A stretch of 51,031 nt of DNA from UBA685 sp049890215. Lineage in GTDB: Bacteria > Pseudomonadota > Alphaproteobacteria > Puniceispirillales > Puniceispirillaceae. The stretch is taken from the NCBI GenBank assembly GCA_049890215.1, contig JBMHBX010000036.1, positions 1-51,031 on the forward strand, read 5' to 3'. A program made the translations under genes and the position numbers. Below, piece by piece: positions 40,403 to 48,145 of this stretch (its first letter is position 1; every line of letters starts with the position of its first letter). The notes beneath the pieces were generated by a model that did not search any database, was not told where the DNA came from, and was given only the letters and a program-made list of their open reading frames with translations.

Positions 40403-41962
40403 TTAGATCTCATTTGTGCCGATCTGTTCTTTGCGCTTTGCGACAAAATCGGTGAGTTCGTCTTTGATATCCTCTGCTAAGGCAGGTGCTTCATAAGAGG
40501 CAAGCATTTGTTGCCATATGTCAGTCGCTCTGTGAGTTGCGTTTTTGGCACCTGCTTCCTGCCAGGCTTCATAATTGGTCCAGTCAGATAAGACAGGCTC
40601 ATAAAAAGCGGTTTGATAGCGCGACATGGTATGAGAGGCACCAAAAAAGTGACCGCCGGGTGAAACTTCATCATGAGCTGAGAGGCCAAAATCATCATCA
40701 CTGAAGGTCAGAGGCGCAAGCATTTTTGTTGCTGCTTGAAGCATTTCGCAATCAATGATGAGTTTTTCATATGAGGCCACAAGCCCGCCTTCCTGCCAGC
40801 CTGCGGCATGATAAATCATATTGCCATGACCATGAATAGCGCCCCATAACGCCATTTGAGTCTCCCATACCGCCTGTGCATCAGCAGATGTAGAGGCAGA
40901 ACAGGCAGAGGTGCGATATGGCAAGTTATAAAGGCGCGACAACTGGCCGCCTGCCATATTGGCAAGGCTGTTTTCAGGAGTGCCAAAGGCAGGTGCGCCT
41001 GATTTCATATCGACATTTGAGGTAAAGCCGCCATAAACCACAGGCGCGCCTTTGCGCACAATCTGGGTCAGAGAAATGGCAAATAAGGCTTCGGCATGTT
41101 GCTGGGTGAGCGCGCCTGCCAAAGTGGCAGGTGTCATCGCGCCCATTAATGTAAAAGGTGTGACAACAATCGGCTGGCCAATGGTTGCCAGAGCTATCAG
41201 AGCAGATGACATTTCAGTATCAAATTTGCGCGGGCTGTTGATAGAAATATTCGTCATCACAGCCGGAGATTGCGCCAGATCTTCAAGCTCACACCGCCTT
41301 GCTATGGCCATCATTCTGGCAGTATCCATGACACGCGTCTCGCCAATTGACATAGATAAAAACGGTTTATCGGTGAGTTTGAAATTAGCCAGATTTGTAT
41401 CAAGGTGGCGCGTATTTACAGGCAAATCAGACGGGCTTAAGGTCTGATTTCCGAAAAAATGAATCACGTTAAAAGACTGTCCCAATTTGATAAAATTTTG
41501 ATAATCCGCAAAATTGCCGGGGCGCCTGCCATCTATTTCATCATGAACATTTGGCGGTCCTGAGACCATGCCAAAATTTATATGATTGCCGCCTATGGTG
41601 ATTTTCTGTGCTTCATTATAGCTGTGAAGCGTAAAAGAAGATGGCGCTGTTTTTATCAGGCTTTCCACCAGAGCCCTGTCTAGCCTGACAATCGCGTTTG
41701 AGTCATTTACATCAGCGCCGGCCTGCCGGTAGAGATGACGCGCATGAGGACACATCACCTCTATGCCATAATCAGATAAAAGCTGTTTTGATTTCAGATC
41801 TATGAGCTCTATCTGATCCGCGCTTAAAGGGCAGACGGGCGGCCACAGATTTTGAACAGAGCTTTTGGGTAGTTGAGCTATCGCAGGCGCATTGCCTTTG
41901 GCGACAGACGCTCTTTTTCTATTTCGTCTAACCATATCACTTATCGTTTGATTTTGGGCCAC
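40403..41962 (-). CDS. MttB-family (trimethylamine methyltransferase-like) protein, non-pyrrolysine
   Basis: A 519-residue member of the MttB superfamily, corrinoid-dependent methyltransferases acting on methylated amines. Recognisable features are LKSKQLLSDYGIEVMCPHARHLYRQAGADV at the start of the barrel, FGMVSGPPNVHDEIDGRRPG, and the glycine/alanine-rich PLTFSDDDFGLSAHDEVSPGGHFFGASHTM near the C terminus. No in-frame TAG interrupts the gene, so pyrrolysine is absent, as in glycine-betaine and proline-betaine demethylases (MtgB, MtpB). The start is uncertain: GTG at 41962 or ATG at 41935; neither has a good ribosome-binding site. No corrinoid protein gene is adjacent. Confidence 0.86.
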   Translation of the reverse strand: MAQNQTISDMVRRNRKRASVAKGNAPAIAQLPKSSVQNLWPPVCPLSADQIELIDLKSKQLLSDYGIEVMCPHARHLYRQAGADVNDSNAIVRLDRALVESLIKTAPSSFTLHSYNEAQKITIGGNHINFGMVSGPPNVHDEIDGRRPGNFADYQNFIKLGQSFNVIHFFGNQTLSPSDLPVNTRHLDTNLANFKLTDKPFLSMSIGETRVMDTARMMAIARRCELEDLAQSPAVMTNISINSPRKFDTEMSSALIALATIGQPIVVTPFTLMGAMTPATLAGALTQQHAEALFAISLTQIVRKGAPVVYGGFTSNVDMKSGAPAFGTPENSLANMAGGQLSRLYNLPYRTSACSASTSADAQAVWETQMALWGAIHGHGNMIYHAAGWQEGGLVASYEKLIIDCEMLQAATKMLAPLTFSDDDFGLSAHDEVSPGGHFFGASHTMSRYQTAFYEPVLSDWTNYEAWQEAGAKNATHRATDIWQQMLASYEAPALAEDIKDELTDFVAKRKEQIGTNEI

Positions 41963-42003
41963 TGACGGGGTTGTTTTTGCCCCTGTTCATCAGACTTGAG
42001 CGT

Positions 42004-42381
42004 TTATGATTCTGTTGGACCGCCTGCGTCTTTCCATGCTGAAAATCCGCCAATATTATAGACAGATGAATATCCCATTTCTGTCAGGGTCTGCCCTGTG
42101 AGAGCGGCCATGCCACCTGCGGCGCACACCACAAGGATCTCTTTATCTTTTTGCAAGGCAGGATTATGAAAATCAGTTGTCTCATCAGCGGCAAATTCAA
42201 TGAAACCGCGCGGAATACGAAGCGCGCCTTTGATTGTGCCTGTCCCGTCAATATCCTTGCCATCACGCACATCAATGATCACAACATTATCAGCGCCATG
42301 CTTTGCAATGGCCTCTTGTGGTGACAGGCGCGGGACGATTTTGTTGGCTTCTTCCAGTGAGCCCATAGCTGTTTTTGTCAT
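42004..42381 (-). CDS. Rhodanese-like domain protein
   Basis: A 125-residue single rhodanese domain: RLSPQEAIAKHGADNVVIIDVRD, then GTIKGALRIPRGFIEF, then the active-site strand ILVVCAAGGMAALTGQTLTEMGYSSVYNIGGFSAWKDAGGP. The catalytic cysteine is C86, but the loop is CAAGGMA and lacks the basic residue of classical thiosulfate sulfurtransferases, so substrate use may differ. It is the first gene of the minus-strand rhodanese-mttB-amidotransferase set, 41 nt before the methyltransferase gene. A 14-bp tandem repeat lies in its leader. Confidence 0.85.
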   Translation of the reverse strand: MTKTAMGSLEEANKIVPRLSPQEAIAKHGADNVVIIDVRDGKDIDGTGTIKGALRIPRGFIEFAADETTDFHNPALQKDKEILVVCAAGGMAALTGQTLTEMGYSSVYNIGGFSAWKDAGGPTES

Positions 42382-42400
42382 GAGTTTTATCCTTTATCAC

Positions 42401-42442
42401 TTTGCAGGTATCAGTTTGCAGGTATTAGTTTGCAGGTCGCCC
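42401..42442. repeat. 14-bp tandem repeat in the rhodanese leader
   Basis: TTTGCAGGTATCAG, TTTGCAGGTATTAG and a partial third copy TTTGCAGGT follow head to tail. They start 20 nt upstream of the rhodanese start codon, in the leader or core promoter on the minus strand. Confidence 0.85.
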
Positions 42443-42610
42443 GTAACAAAAATGCGCCAGGTGCGGCAGGTCATGTTACGTGCTTTAATCTATCACAATG
42501 AGGGAATTTGACCTGTTGTCAATGATGGATTTTTTTATCACTGATGGTTTTTTCACGGGCTTTTTGTTTTTCACCTTTCGCAACCATAAAGGCTATGATA
42601 GCGATGTGAT

Positions 42611-42645
42611 TTGTGGCACAAACAGGGGCTGTGACAGGTGTCACA
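42611..42645. promoter_or_regulatory. Two adjacent operator-like palindromes, one CRP/FNR-type
   Basis: TTGTGGCACAA (42611-42621) is a 5-bp-arm palindrome. TGTGACAGGTGTCACA (42630-42645) is a perfect 7-bp-arm palindrome that fits the CRP-family pattern TGTGA-N6-TCACA. Their centres are about 21.5 bp apart, two helical turns. They lie 39-73 nt before the aldehyde dehydrogenase start. The rest of the 302-nt gap (42382-42683) holds the tandem repeat, T-rich stretches and no gene I can support. Confidence 0.6.
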
Positions 42646-42683
42646 ATATCTTTTTTTGATTAACACAAAAGGGTTGCCAGACA

Positions 42684-44126
42684 ATGACGTTACCAGATAC
42701 ACGCAAATTCTATATTAACGGGGCATTTACCTCATCAATAGACGGCTCTGATATCGAAGTGATGAACCCGTCAGACAATAAAGCGTGCGCCATTGTAACG
42801 CTTGGTGGCCCGCAAGACGGACAAGCCGCAATACAAGCCGCAAAAGAAGCTTTTGGTGACTGGTCACAATCATCTAAGGATGAGCGTGTTGCTTTGGTGA
42901 AACGCATTCTTCGCTGTTATCAGGCGCGTGCGGATGATCTGGCAGTGGCGATTTCCACAGAGATGGGGGCCCCCATTGATTATGCCACCAATGCACAAGT
43001 GACCGCCGGTAGCTGGCATATTGAAAATTTCCTTATGGCGATCGAAGATTTTGAATTTGTGCAAGCATTGGGAGATCATGCGCCTGAAGACAGAATTGCG
43101 TATGAGCCTGTGGGGGTTGTGGGGCTTATCACGCCGTGGAACTGGCCAATGAATCAGGTCACTCTGAAAGTCATTCCTGCTATTTTGGCAGGATGCACTA
43201 TGGTCTTGAAGCCATCTGAAATTGCGCCCTTATCATCTCAGATCTTTGCAGAAATCATGCATGAGGCAGACACACCAAAAGGCGTCTTTAATATGGTGCA
43301 TGGTGACGGTGCCGGTATTGGCACATTGTTATCTGGTCATCGGGATATTGACATGATCTCTTTCACCGGCTCAACAAGAGCGGGGCAAGCTATCTCGGAA
43401 AATGCGGCGAAAACATTAAAACGTGTTCATCTGGAGCTTGGCGGCAAAGGGGCAAATATCATCTTTGAGGACGCAGATCAAAAGGCTGTCAAACGAGGCG
43501 CGATACATTGTTTCAATAATGCCGGCCAGTCATGCAATGCACCAACCAGAATGCTGGTGGCACGCTCACGCTATGAAGAGGCGGTGGCAAGCGCTGTTAG
43601 TGTGGCAGAGATGATGCAACCTGACAAAGCTGATAAGAAAGGCCGCCATATCGGCCCTGTGGTCAGTGATATCCAATATGACAAAATCCAGAAACTGATC
43701 GAAACAGGTATCGCTGAAGGCGCAGAGCTTGTCGCAGGCGGAACAGGCAAGCCGGACGGTCTGGAAGATGGCTATTTTGTCAAGCCGACTATCTTTGCAG
43801 GCGTAACGAACGAGATGACTATAGCGCGCGAAGAAATTTTTGGGCCTGTGTTATCTATCCTGCCATTTGACAGTGAAGAAGAGGCTATCAAAATCGCCAA
43901 TGATACCCCTTATGGGCTGACAAATTATATTCAGAGCCAGAACCCTGAGACCTGCCGAAGAGTGGCGCGCCAATTACGCTCTGGCATGGTTGAGATGAAT
44001 GGCAAAGGCAGAGGACGCATGTCTCCTTTTGGTGGCATGAAAGCATCTGGAAATGGTCGTGAAGGTGGTATCTGGGGCATTGAAGATTTCATGGAAGTCA
44101 AAGCTATTTCGGGATGGGAATCATAA
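42684..44126 (+). CDS. Aldehyde dehydrogenase family protein
   Basis: A 480-residue NAD(P)-dependent aldehyde dehydrogenase. Active-site residues are N153 (TPWNWP), E251 (LELGGKGANIIFED) and the nucleophile C284 (NNAGQSCNAPTRM). The cofactor loop FTGSTRAGQAI and the C-terminal EEIFGPVLSILPF and NDTPYGLTNYIQS motifs are intact. The substrate aldehyde is unknown; betaine aldehyde, gamma-aminobutyraldehyde or a ring-cleavage aldehyde are possible from context. AAGGG is about 10 nt upstream. It is followed 2 nt later by the tautomerase and is divergent from the rhodanese-mttB set. Confidence 0.9.
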   Translation: MTLPDTRKFYINGAFTSSIDGSDIEVMNPSDNKACAIVTLGGPQDGQAAIQAAKEAFGDWSQSSKDERVALVKRILRCYQARADDLAVAISTEMGAPIDYATNAQVTAGSWHIENFLMAIEDFEFVQALGDHAPEDRIAYEPVGVVGLITPWNWPMNQVTLKVIPAILAGCTMVLKPSEIAPLSSQIFAEIMHEADTPKGVFNMVHGDGAGIGTLLSGHRDIDMISFTGSTRAGQAISENAAKTLKRVHLELGGKGANIIFEDADQKAVKRGAIHCFNNAGQSCNAPTRMLVARSRYEEAVASAVSVAEMMQPDKADKKGRHIGPVVSDIQYDKIQKLIETGIAEGAELVAGGTGKPDGLEDGYFVKPTIFAGVTNEMTIAREEIFGPVLSILPFDSEEEAIKIANDTPYGLTNYIQSQNPETCRRVARQLRSGMVEMNGKGRGRMSPFGGMKASGNGREGGIWGIEDFMEVKAISGWES

Positions 44127-44128
44127 AA

Positions 44129-44335
44129 ATGCCGATTATCAGAGTGGAAATGCTGCCCGGCAGAACTGTGGCACAAAAACGCACTCTTGTGGAAAGCCTG
44201 ACTGAGGGGTTTTTGCAAAGCTGTGGTGGGCGCAAAGAGGCCATTCAGGTGATTATCACTGAAACAGAGGCTGATAATTGGGGCATCGGGGCAAAGTTAT
44301 TAGCTGATAAGCACGAACCAGACACCTCAGAATAA
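44129..44335 (+). CDS. 4-oxalocrotonate tautomerase-family protein
   Basis: A 68-residue member of the tautomerase superfamily. After removal of Met the catalytic P1 is exposed (MPIIRVEMLPGRTVAQKRTLVESLTEGF). GRT near residues 11-13 supplies a candidate catalytic arginine. The ITETEADNWGIGAKLLAD end resembles the 4-OT beta-hairpin with its tryptophan. Such proteins isomerise enol/keto acids, often after ring cleavage. It starts 2 nt after the aldehyde dehydrogenase stop, which suggests one pathway. The 3' end overlaps the convergent azlD-like gene by 9 nt. Confidence 0.87.
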   Translation: MPIIRVEMLPGRTVAQKRTLVESLTEGFLQSCGGRKEAIQVIITETEADNWGIGAKLLADKHEPDTSE

Positions 44336-44653
44336 CAAGCTTAGAAATCCAAAACTGCCAATCGCGCCGCATAGGGCAATTGGCAGTTTTTTTGTGACAA
44401 ATAATAAACAAATACCCACAATCAGACCCACCATGCGATGAGACAGGCTGGCTGTTGCCAAAAGACCGGTGGGGTTTATCATCAGCATCACCATCACAGA
44501 GCCAAGCAAGCTGTAGGCAAGCAAATTAATCAGCCGCATAAGAAGGCTGTCTGATCGCATTTGGCGATAGGTCAGCACGCCTGCGATACGCCATGAGGCG
44601 GTGGCAATAATGGCCGCTATGACCGCGGCCCATGGTGAGACAAGATCAGCCAT
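44327..44653 (-). CDS. azlD: AzlD-family small subunit (second copy)
   Basis: A 108-residue hydrophobic protein of the AzlD family, starting MADLVSPWAAVIAAIIATASWRIAGVL. It shares little obvious identity with the copy at 11431. Three to four membrane segments are visible (LINLLAYSLLGSVMVMLMI, MVGLIVGICLLFVTKKLPIALCGAIGSFGFLSLLF). I chose the ATG at 44653, which overlaps the preceding azlC-like stop by 8 nt. The pairing with the azlC-like gene supports the assignment. Confidence 0.75.
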   Translation of the reverse strand: MADLVSPWAAVIAAIIATASWRIAGVLTYRQMRSDSLLMRLINLLAYSLLGSVMVMLMINPTGLLATASLSHRMVGLIVGICLLFVTKKLPIALCGAIGSFGFLSLLF

Positions 44654-45359
44654 CCTGTGCCTTCCTTTTATCCTCACGGAGTGTGACCATAAACGCCGCA
44701 AGTCCGCCTGCTATGCCTGCGATAAATAATGCCATTTCCTGTATGAAAGGAAATAAGGCAAGCGCAAACAAGCCGCCAAGAGCCACTGCCAGACGATTGC
44801 CGAACTGGCGCGCTGATAAGCCCAGTAAAATAAGATAAAGAGGCGTGATGTAGATAAGAACACGCAAATAAGGGGCAGGCATAATATCTGCGATATAATA
44901 GCCGATCGCGGTGCCTGTCAAAGACATGGTAAATAAGGTTGAGGCAAAACCGTAATAATATCTTTGCAGCTCTTCAGCACGATAATGCGGCGCAACATAC
45001 CCTATCTGAACCCAGCTTGTAATCGCCATCAGATGAAAGGTGAGGATATGCTTCCATAAAGGGATTTTGAGCTGTTTGACATTCATAATATCACTGGCTG
45101 AGATAACCATAAGAAGCATACGCATATTGGCCATCGCCACAGCGCAAAAAATCAAAAATAGCCCGCTGCCGCCTGCCCACAGACCCACCATGGCAACCTG
45201 ACCTGGCAAGCCCCAGACACCGCCAGTGCTTGCCATGACCATTGCAAAGCTAAAGCCAGCTTCGCGTGCCATAGAGGCAAACCCTAACATCGTAGACGAC
45301 AAGGCAAGGCCCGGTAATTTGGCAGCATCCCATATGCCTTGTGAAAGACTGGACTTCAT
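44646..45359 (-). CDS. azlC: AzlC-family exporter subunit (second, divergent copy)
   Basis: A 237-residue membrane protein of the AzlC type. The N-terminal GIWDAAKLPGLALSSTMLGFASMAREAGFS aligns in position with the family's G-x-x-x-x-x-P start. ANMRMLLMVISASDIM takes the place of the usual NARHxLY motif, and LTFHLMAITSWVQIGYV follows. Seven to eight membrane segments are visible. The altered motif suggests a different substrate from the first AzlC. It is divergent from the ABC transporter operon. Confidence 0.75.
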   Translation of the reverse strand: MKSSLSQGIWDAAKLPGLALSSTMLGFASMAREAGFSFAMVMASTGGVWGLPGQVAMVGLWAGGSGLFLIFCAVAMANMRMLLMVISASDIMNVKQLKIPLWKHILTFHLMAITSWVQIGYVAPHYRAEELQRYYYGFASTLFTMSLTGTAIGYYIADIMPAPYLRVLIYITPLYLILLGLSARQFGNRLAVALGGLFALALFPFIQEMALFIAGIAGGLAAFMVTLREDKRKAQDG

Positions 45360-45505
45360 CTTGGCGCTTTGTTTATAACCGGTGGCATATTTAAGGGGAC
45401 ATCCTTTTGTCAGTGATGATGTGCGAAGGGCACCTGTCTTGCGGCCTTTTTCCTGAAATAAAAGCTAACTGATAATGGCGGGCTATGCTAGCATGTTTGC
45501 AAATG

Positions 45506-45533
45506 GGACAAGCGCGCAGCAAGCGCTTTGTCC
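45506..45533 (+). other. Hairpin upstream of the ABC exporter operon
   Basis: GGACAAGCGC (45506-45515) and GCGC-T-TTGTCC (45523-45533) form a 10-bp stem with one bulged T and a 7-nt loop. It ends 55 nt before the ATP-binding gene. There is no T-run, so a leader structure or regulator site is more likely than a terminator. The remaining 229-nt gap shows no gene. Confidence 0.5.
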
Positions 45534-45588
45534 GTCAGGCAACTCAAAGCCATGAACCACCACATAAGAGCAACAGCACGGAAACGCA

Positions 45589-46518
45589 ATGTCACTGCTT
45601 CAGATAAAGAGCTTAGCAAAGAGTTATGATAATGGCTTTCAAGCCTTAAAATCAGTTGATTTAGAAGTGCGTGAAGGAGAGATTCTAGCGCTACTTGGGC
45701 CAAATGGTGCAGGCAAAACGTCTCTGATTTCAGCGACTTGCGGCTTGACGAAAATCACCTCCGGGACGATTACAGTTGGCGGCTATGATGTTGTCAGGCA
45801 GCCTATGCAGGCACGGCGCCAAATATCGCTTGTGCCTCAGGAAATTACCCTTGAGCCATTTGAAAAAGTTATCACAACCGTGCGGCTGTCACGCGGCTTA
45901 TTTGGCCTGCCACCTGATGAGGCGCATATTGAAAAAGTCCTGCGCCGACTCTCTTTATGGGACAAAAAAGACACACGCAATATGGCGCTTTCCGGCGGGA
46001 TGAAGCGGCGTGTGATGATTGCCAAAGCCCTTAGCCACAGCCCGAAGCTTTTGTTTTTAGATGAACCCTCAGCCGGTGTTGATGTTGAATTGCGCAATGA
46101 TATGTGGCGGCTTGTTGAAGAATTAAAAGCAGAAGGGGTGACTATCATCCTGACCACTCATTATATTGAAGAGGCAGAAGAAGTCGCTGACAGGGTGGCT
46201 ATTATTAATCATGGGGATATTCTGCTTGTCGAAGAAAAAACAGAATTGATGAAACGGCTCGGCAAAAAAGAGCTGATGATTGAATTGCATGAGATGGTTA
46301 GCGCTATTCCACAGACGCTTCGTGATTATGATCTGCGCCTGTCAGAAGATGGCTATCAGCTGATCTACACCTATGATGCCAAACAAGAACGCACAGGCAT
46401 AACCACCTTGCTGACAAAAATTGGTGAGGCAGGCTTGCGGCTAAAAGATTTGCAAACACATACAAGTTCTTTAGAAGAGATTTTCGTCTCTTTAGTCCAT
46501 GAGGACACACAATCATGA
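45589..46518 (+). CDS. ABC-2 exporter ATP-binding protein (YadG-like)
   Basis: A 309-residue ABC ATPase. Walker A is GPNGAGKT (37-44), the signature LSGG (134-137), Walker B LLFLDEP (154-160), and the switch histidine lies in TTHYIEEAEE near residue 190. About 90 residues beyond the core form the C-terminal domain common in ABC-2 exporters of the YadG/CcmA-like group. It pairs with the permease gene, whose ATG overlaps its stop (ATGA). Export of a lipid-like compound or drug is possible; the substrate is unknown. Confidence 0.93.
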   Translation: MSLLQIKSLAKSYDNGFQALKSVDLEVREGEILALLGPNGAGKTSLISATCGLTKITSGTITVGGYDVVRQPMQARRQISLVPQEITLEPFEKVITTVRLSRGLFGLPPDEAHIEKVLRRLSLWDKKDTRNMALSGGMKRRVMIAKALSHSPKLLFLDEPSAGVDVELRNDMWRLVEELKAEGVTIILTTHYIEEAEEVADRVAIINHGDILLVEEKTELMKRLGKKELMIELHEMVSAIPQTLRDYDLRLSEDGYQLIYTYDAKQERTGITTLLTKIGEAGLRLKDLQTHTSSLEEIFVSLVHEDTQS

Positions 46519-47276
46519 ATATTCACGCTATCAGAACCATTTACCGCTTTGAGATGAACCGGACATTCCGGACGTTGGTGCAGTCGATTTTATCGCCTGT
46601 TTTGTCAACAAGCCTGTATTTCATCGTTTTTGGATCAGCGATTGGATCTCGCATTGAGACCATTGATGATGTTGCTTATGGCGCTTTTATCATCCCGGGC
46701 CTGATGATGTTATCTGTGCTGATGCAGTCTATTACAAATGGCTCTACAGGCATTTATTTTCCCAAATTTATTGGTACGATTTATGAGATTTTGTCTGCAC
46801 CTGTGACCACCACCGAGATCATTATCGGCTATGTGGGGGCTGCGGCAACAAAAGCATTTGCTATTGGCTTGATCATTTTGGCGACTGCCACTTTATTTGT
46901 GGATTTTGAGATAGCCCATCCTGTGTGGATGGTGGTGTTTTTAGCTGTGACCTGTATCAGCTTTGCGCTGTTTGGATTTATTATCGGCATATTAGCGCGC
47001 AATTTTGAGCAATTGAATCTGGTGCCTATGCTTGTCATTACGCCATTGGTGTTTTTGGGCGGCAGTTTTTATTCTATCTCTATGTTGCCACCATTTTGGC
47101 AGACAGTGACGTTATTCAATCCTGTGGTTTATCTGATTTCAATGTTCAGATGGTCCTTTTTTGGTACAGCAGATGTGGATGTTGGCATTTCCATTACAGC
47201 CATTATTCTGTTTTTGGTTGTCAATGTGGTGATCATTCACCGTATTTTCGCAACAGGTTACCGGCTAAAGCAATAA
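46515..47276 (+). CDS. ABC-2 type permease (YadH-like)
   Basis: A 253-residue integral membrane protein of the ABC-2 family with six segments. It starts with the amphipathic AIRTIYRFEMNRTFRTLVQSILSPVLSTSLYFIVFGSAIG. YGAFIIPGLMMLSVLMQSI, the FPKFIGTIYEILSAPVTTTEIIIGYVGAA coupling region and the LVITPLVFLGGSFYSISMLPPFWQTVTLFNPVVYLISMFRWSFFG C-terminal signature follow (landmarks only). It forms a homodimeric exporter with the preceding ATPase. It is translationally coupled and followed 29 nt later by the hydratase gene, which may share the transcript. Confidence 0.92.
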   Translation: MNIHAIRTIYRFEMNRTFRTLVQSILSPVLSTSLYFIVFGSAIGSRIETIDDVAYGAFIIPGLMMLSVLMQSITNGSTGIYFPKFIGTIYEILSAPVTTTEIIIGYVGAAATKAFAIGLIILATATLFVDFEIAHPVWMVVFLAVTCISFALFGFIIGILARNFEQLNLVPMLVITPLVFLGGSFYSISMLPPFWQTVTLFNPVVYLISMFRWSFFGTADVDVGISITAIILFLVVNVVIIHRIFATGYRLKQ

Positions 47277-47305
47277 AGATGACAACAGGTCATAAGTGAG
47301 GGGCC

Positions 47306-48145
47306 ATGACAGATAATAAGGCGGGTGAAAGTCGCCAATGGCTTGGCCGCAAAACCGAGAGATGGGATATCATCACACCGCGCCAGACAGATAATCTGTC
47401 AGCGACTTTTGCCCCTTTTATCCCTGAGAGTGGTTTTTCAGAAGAATTATTGTGGCTTCTTGCGCCAGATAGCGAACCACAAGACGCGCTTGGCCCTGAT
47501 GGGCATCCCAAATTAGGGCTCTATTTGCCAGATATGGGGTTTGAAAGGCGCATGTGGGCCGGTGGGCAGATATCCTTTTATGCCCCTGTGCCGGTGATGG
47601 AGACAATCACAAAAATATCTGAGATCGCAGCCATCACACCTAAAGAGGGCAAAAGTGGCAATATGGTCTTTGTGAGTGTCAAACATAGCTATCATGCAGG
47701 CGCCACACATATCGCAGATGAAATACAACAAATTGTCTATCGTCAGGCGGTGGCGCAGGCAGCTTATCAAGGCGGGGACAGATTGCCGGCCTATGACAGG
47801 CAAAGCCAATGGCAGATAAAGACCAACAGCACTTTGTTATTTCGGTATTCTGCGCTGACTTTTAATGGTCATCGTATTCATTATGACGCTGATTTTGCCA
47901 AAAACCATGAAGGTCATGAAGGGCTGATGCTGCATGGACCGATACAAGCAAGCTGGCTGATGATGCTTGCCAAGCAACATAGCGGTGAGAGCCTTGGGAA
48001 ATTCACCTATCGGTCAGTCGCACCGTTTATTTGCGGCCAGACAGCCCATGTCACAATTGGGCAGACAGAGACTAAAATATCAGGCACAGTCCAAAATGAG
48101 ACAGGTCAGATAACCATGACAGCGCAGATTGAGCTTCGTAAATGA
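47306..48145 (+). CDS. FAS1-like/MaoC-type hydratase, mesaconyl- or itaconyl-CoA hydratase-like
   Basis: A 279-residue double hot-dog protein of the HTD2/mesaconyl-C4-CoA hydratase type. The N-terminal half resembles a FAS1-like dehydratase domain (GFERRMWAGGQISFYAPVPVMETIT). The C-terminal half has the hydratase motif LLFRYSALTFNGHRIHYD (N187, H189, H192, D194) and EGLMLHGPIQASWLM. Relatives add water to mesaconyl-C4-CoA or itaconyl-CoA to give citramalyl-CoA. GAGGGG precedes the ATG. Its stop overlaps the next start as ATGA, the first coupling in a three-gene operon. Confidence 0.82.
   Translation: MTDNKAGESRQWLGRKTERWDIITPRQTDNLSATFAPFIPESGFSEELLWLLAPDSEPQDALGPDGHPKLGLYLPDMGFERRMWAGGQISFYAPVPVMETITKISEIAAITPKEGKSGNMVFVSVKHSYHAGATHIADEIQQIVYRQAVAQAAYQGGDRLPAYDRQSQWQIKTNSTLLFRYSALTFNGHRIHYDADFAKNHEGHEGLMLHGPIQASWLMMLAKQHSGESLGKFTYRSVAPFICGQTAHVTIGQTETKISGTVQNETGQITMTAQIELRK

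Noticed and set aside
40403..41962. Pyrrolysine-containing MttB
   Set aside because: No in-frame TAG occurs within the coding region, so this is a non-pyrrolysine homologue.
42401..42442. CRISPR-like repeats
   Set aside because: The 14-bp units are directly adjacent with no spacers, and no cas gene is present.
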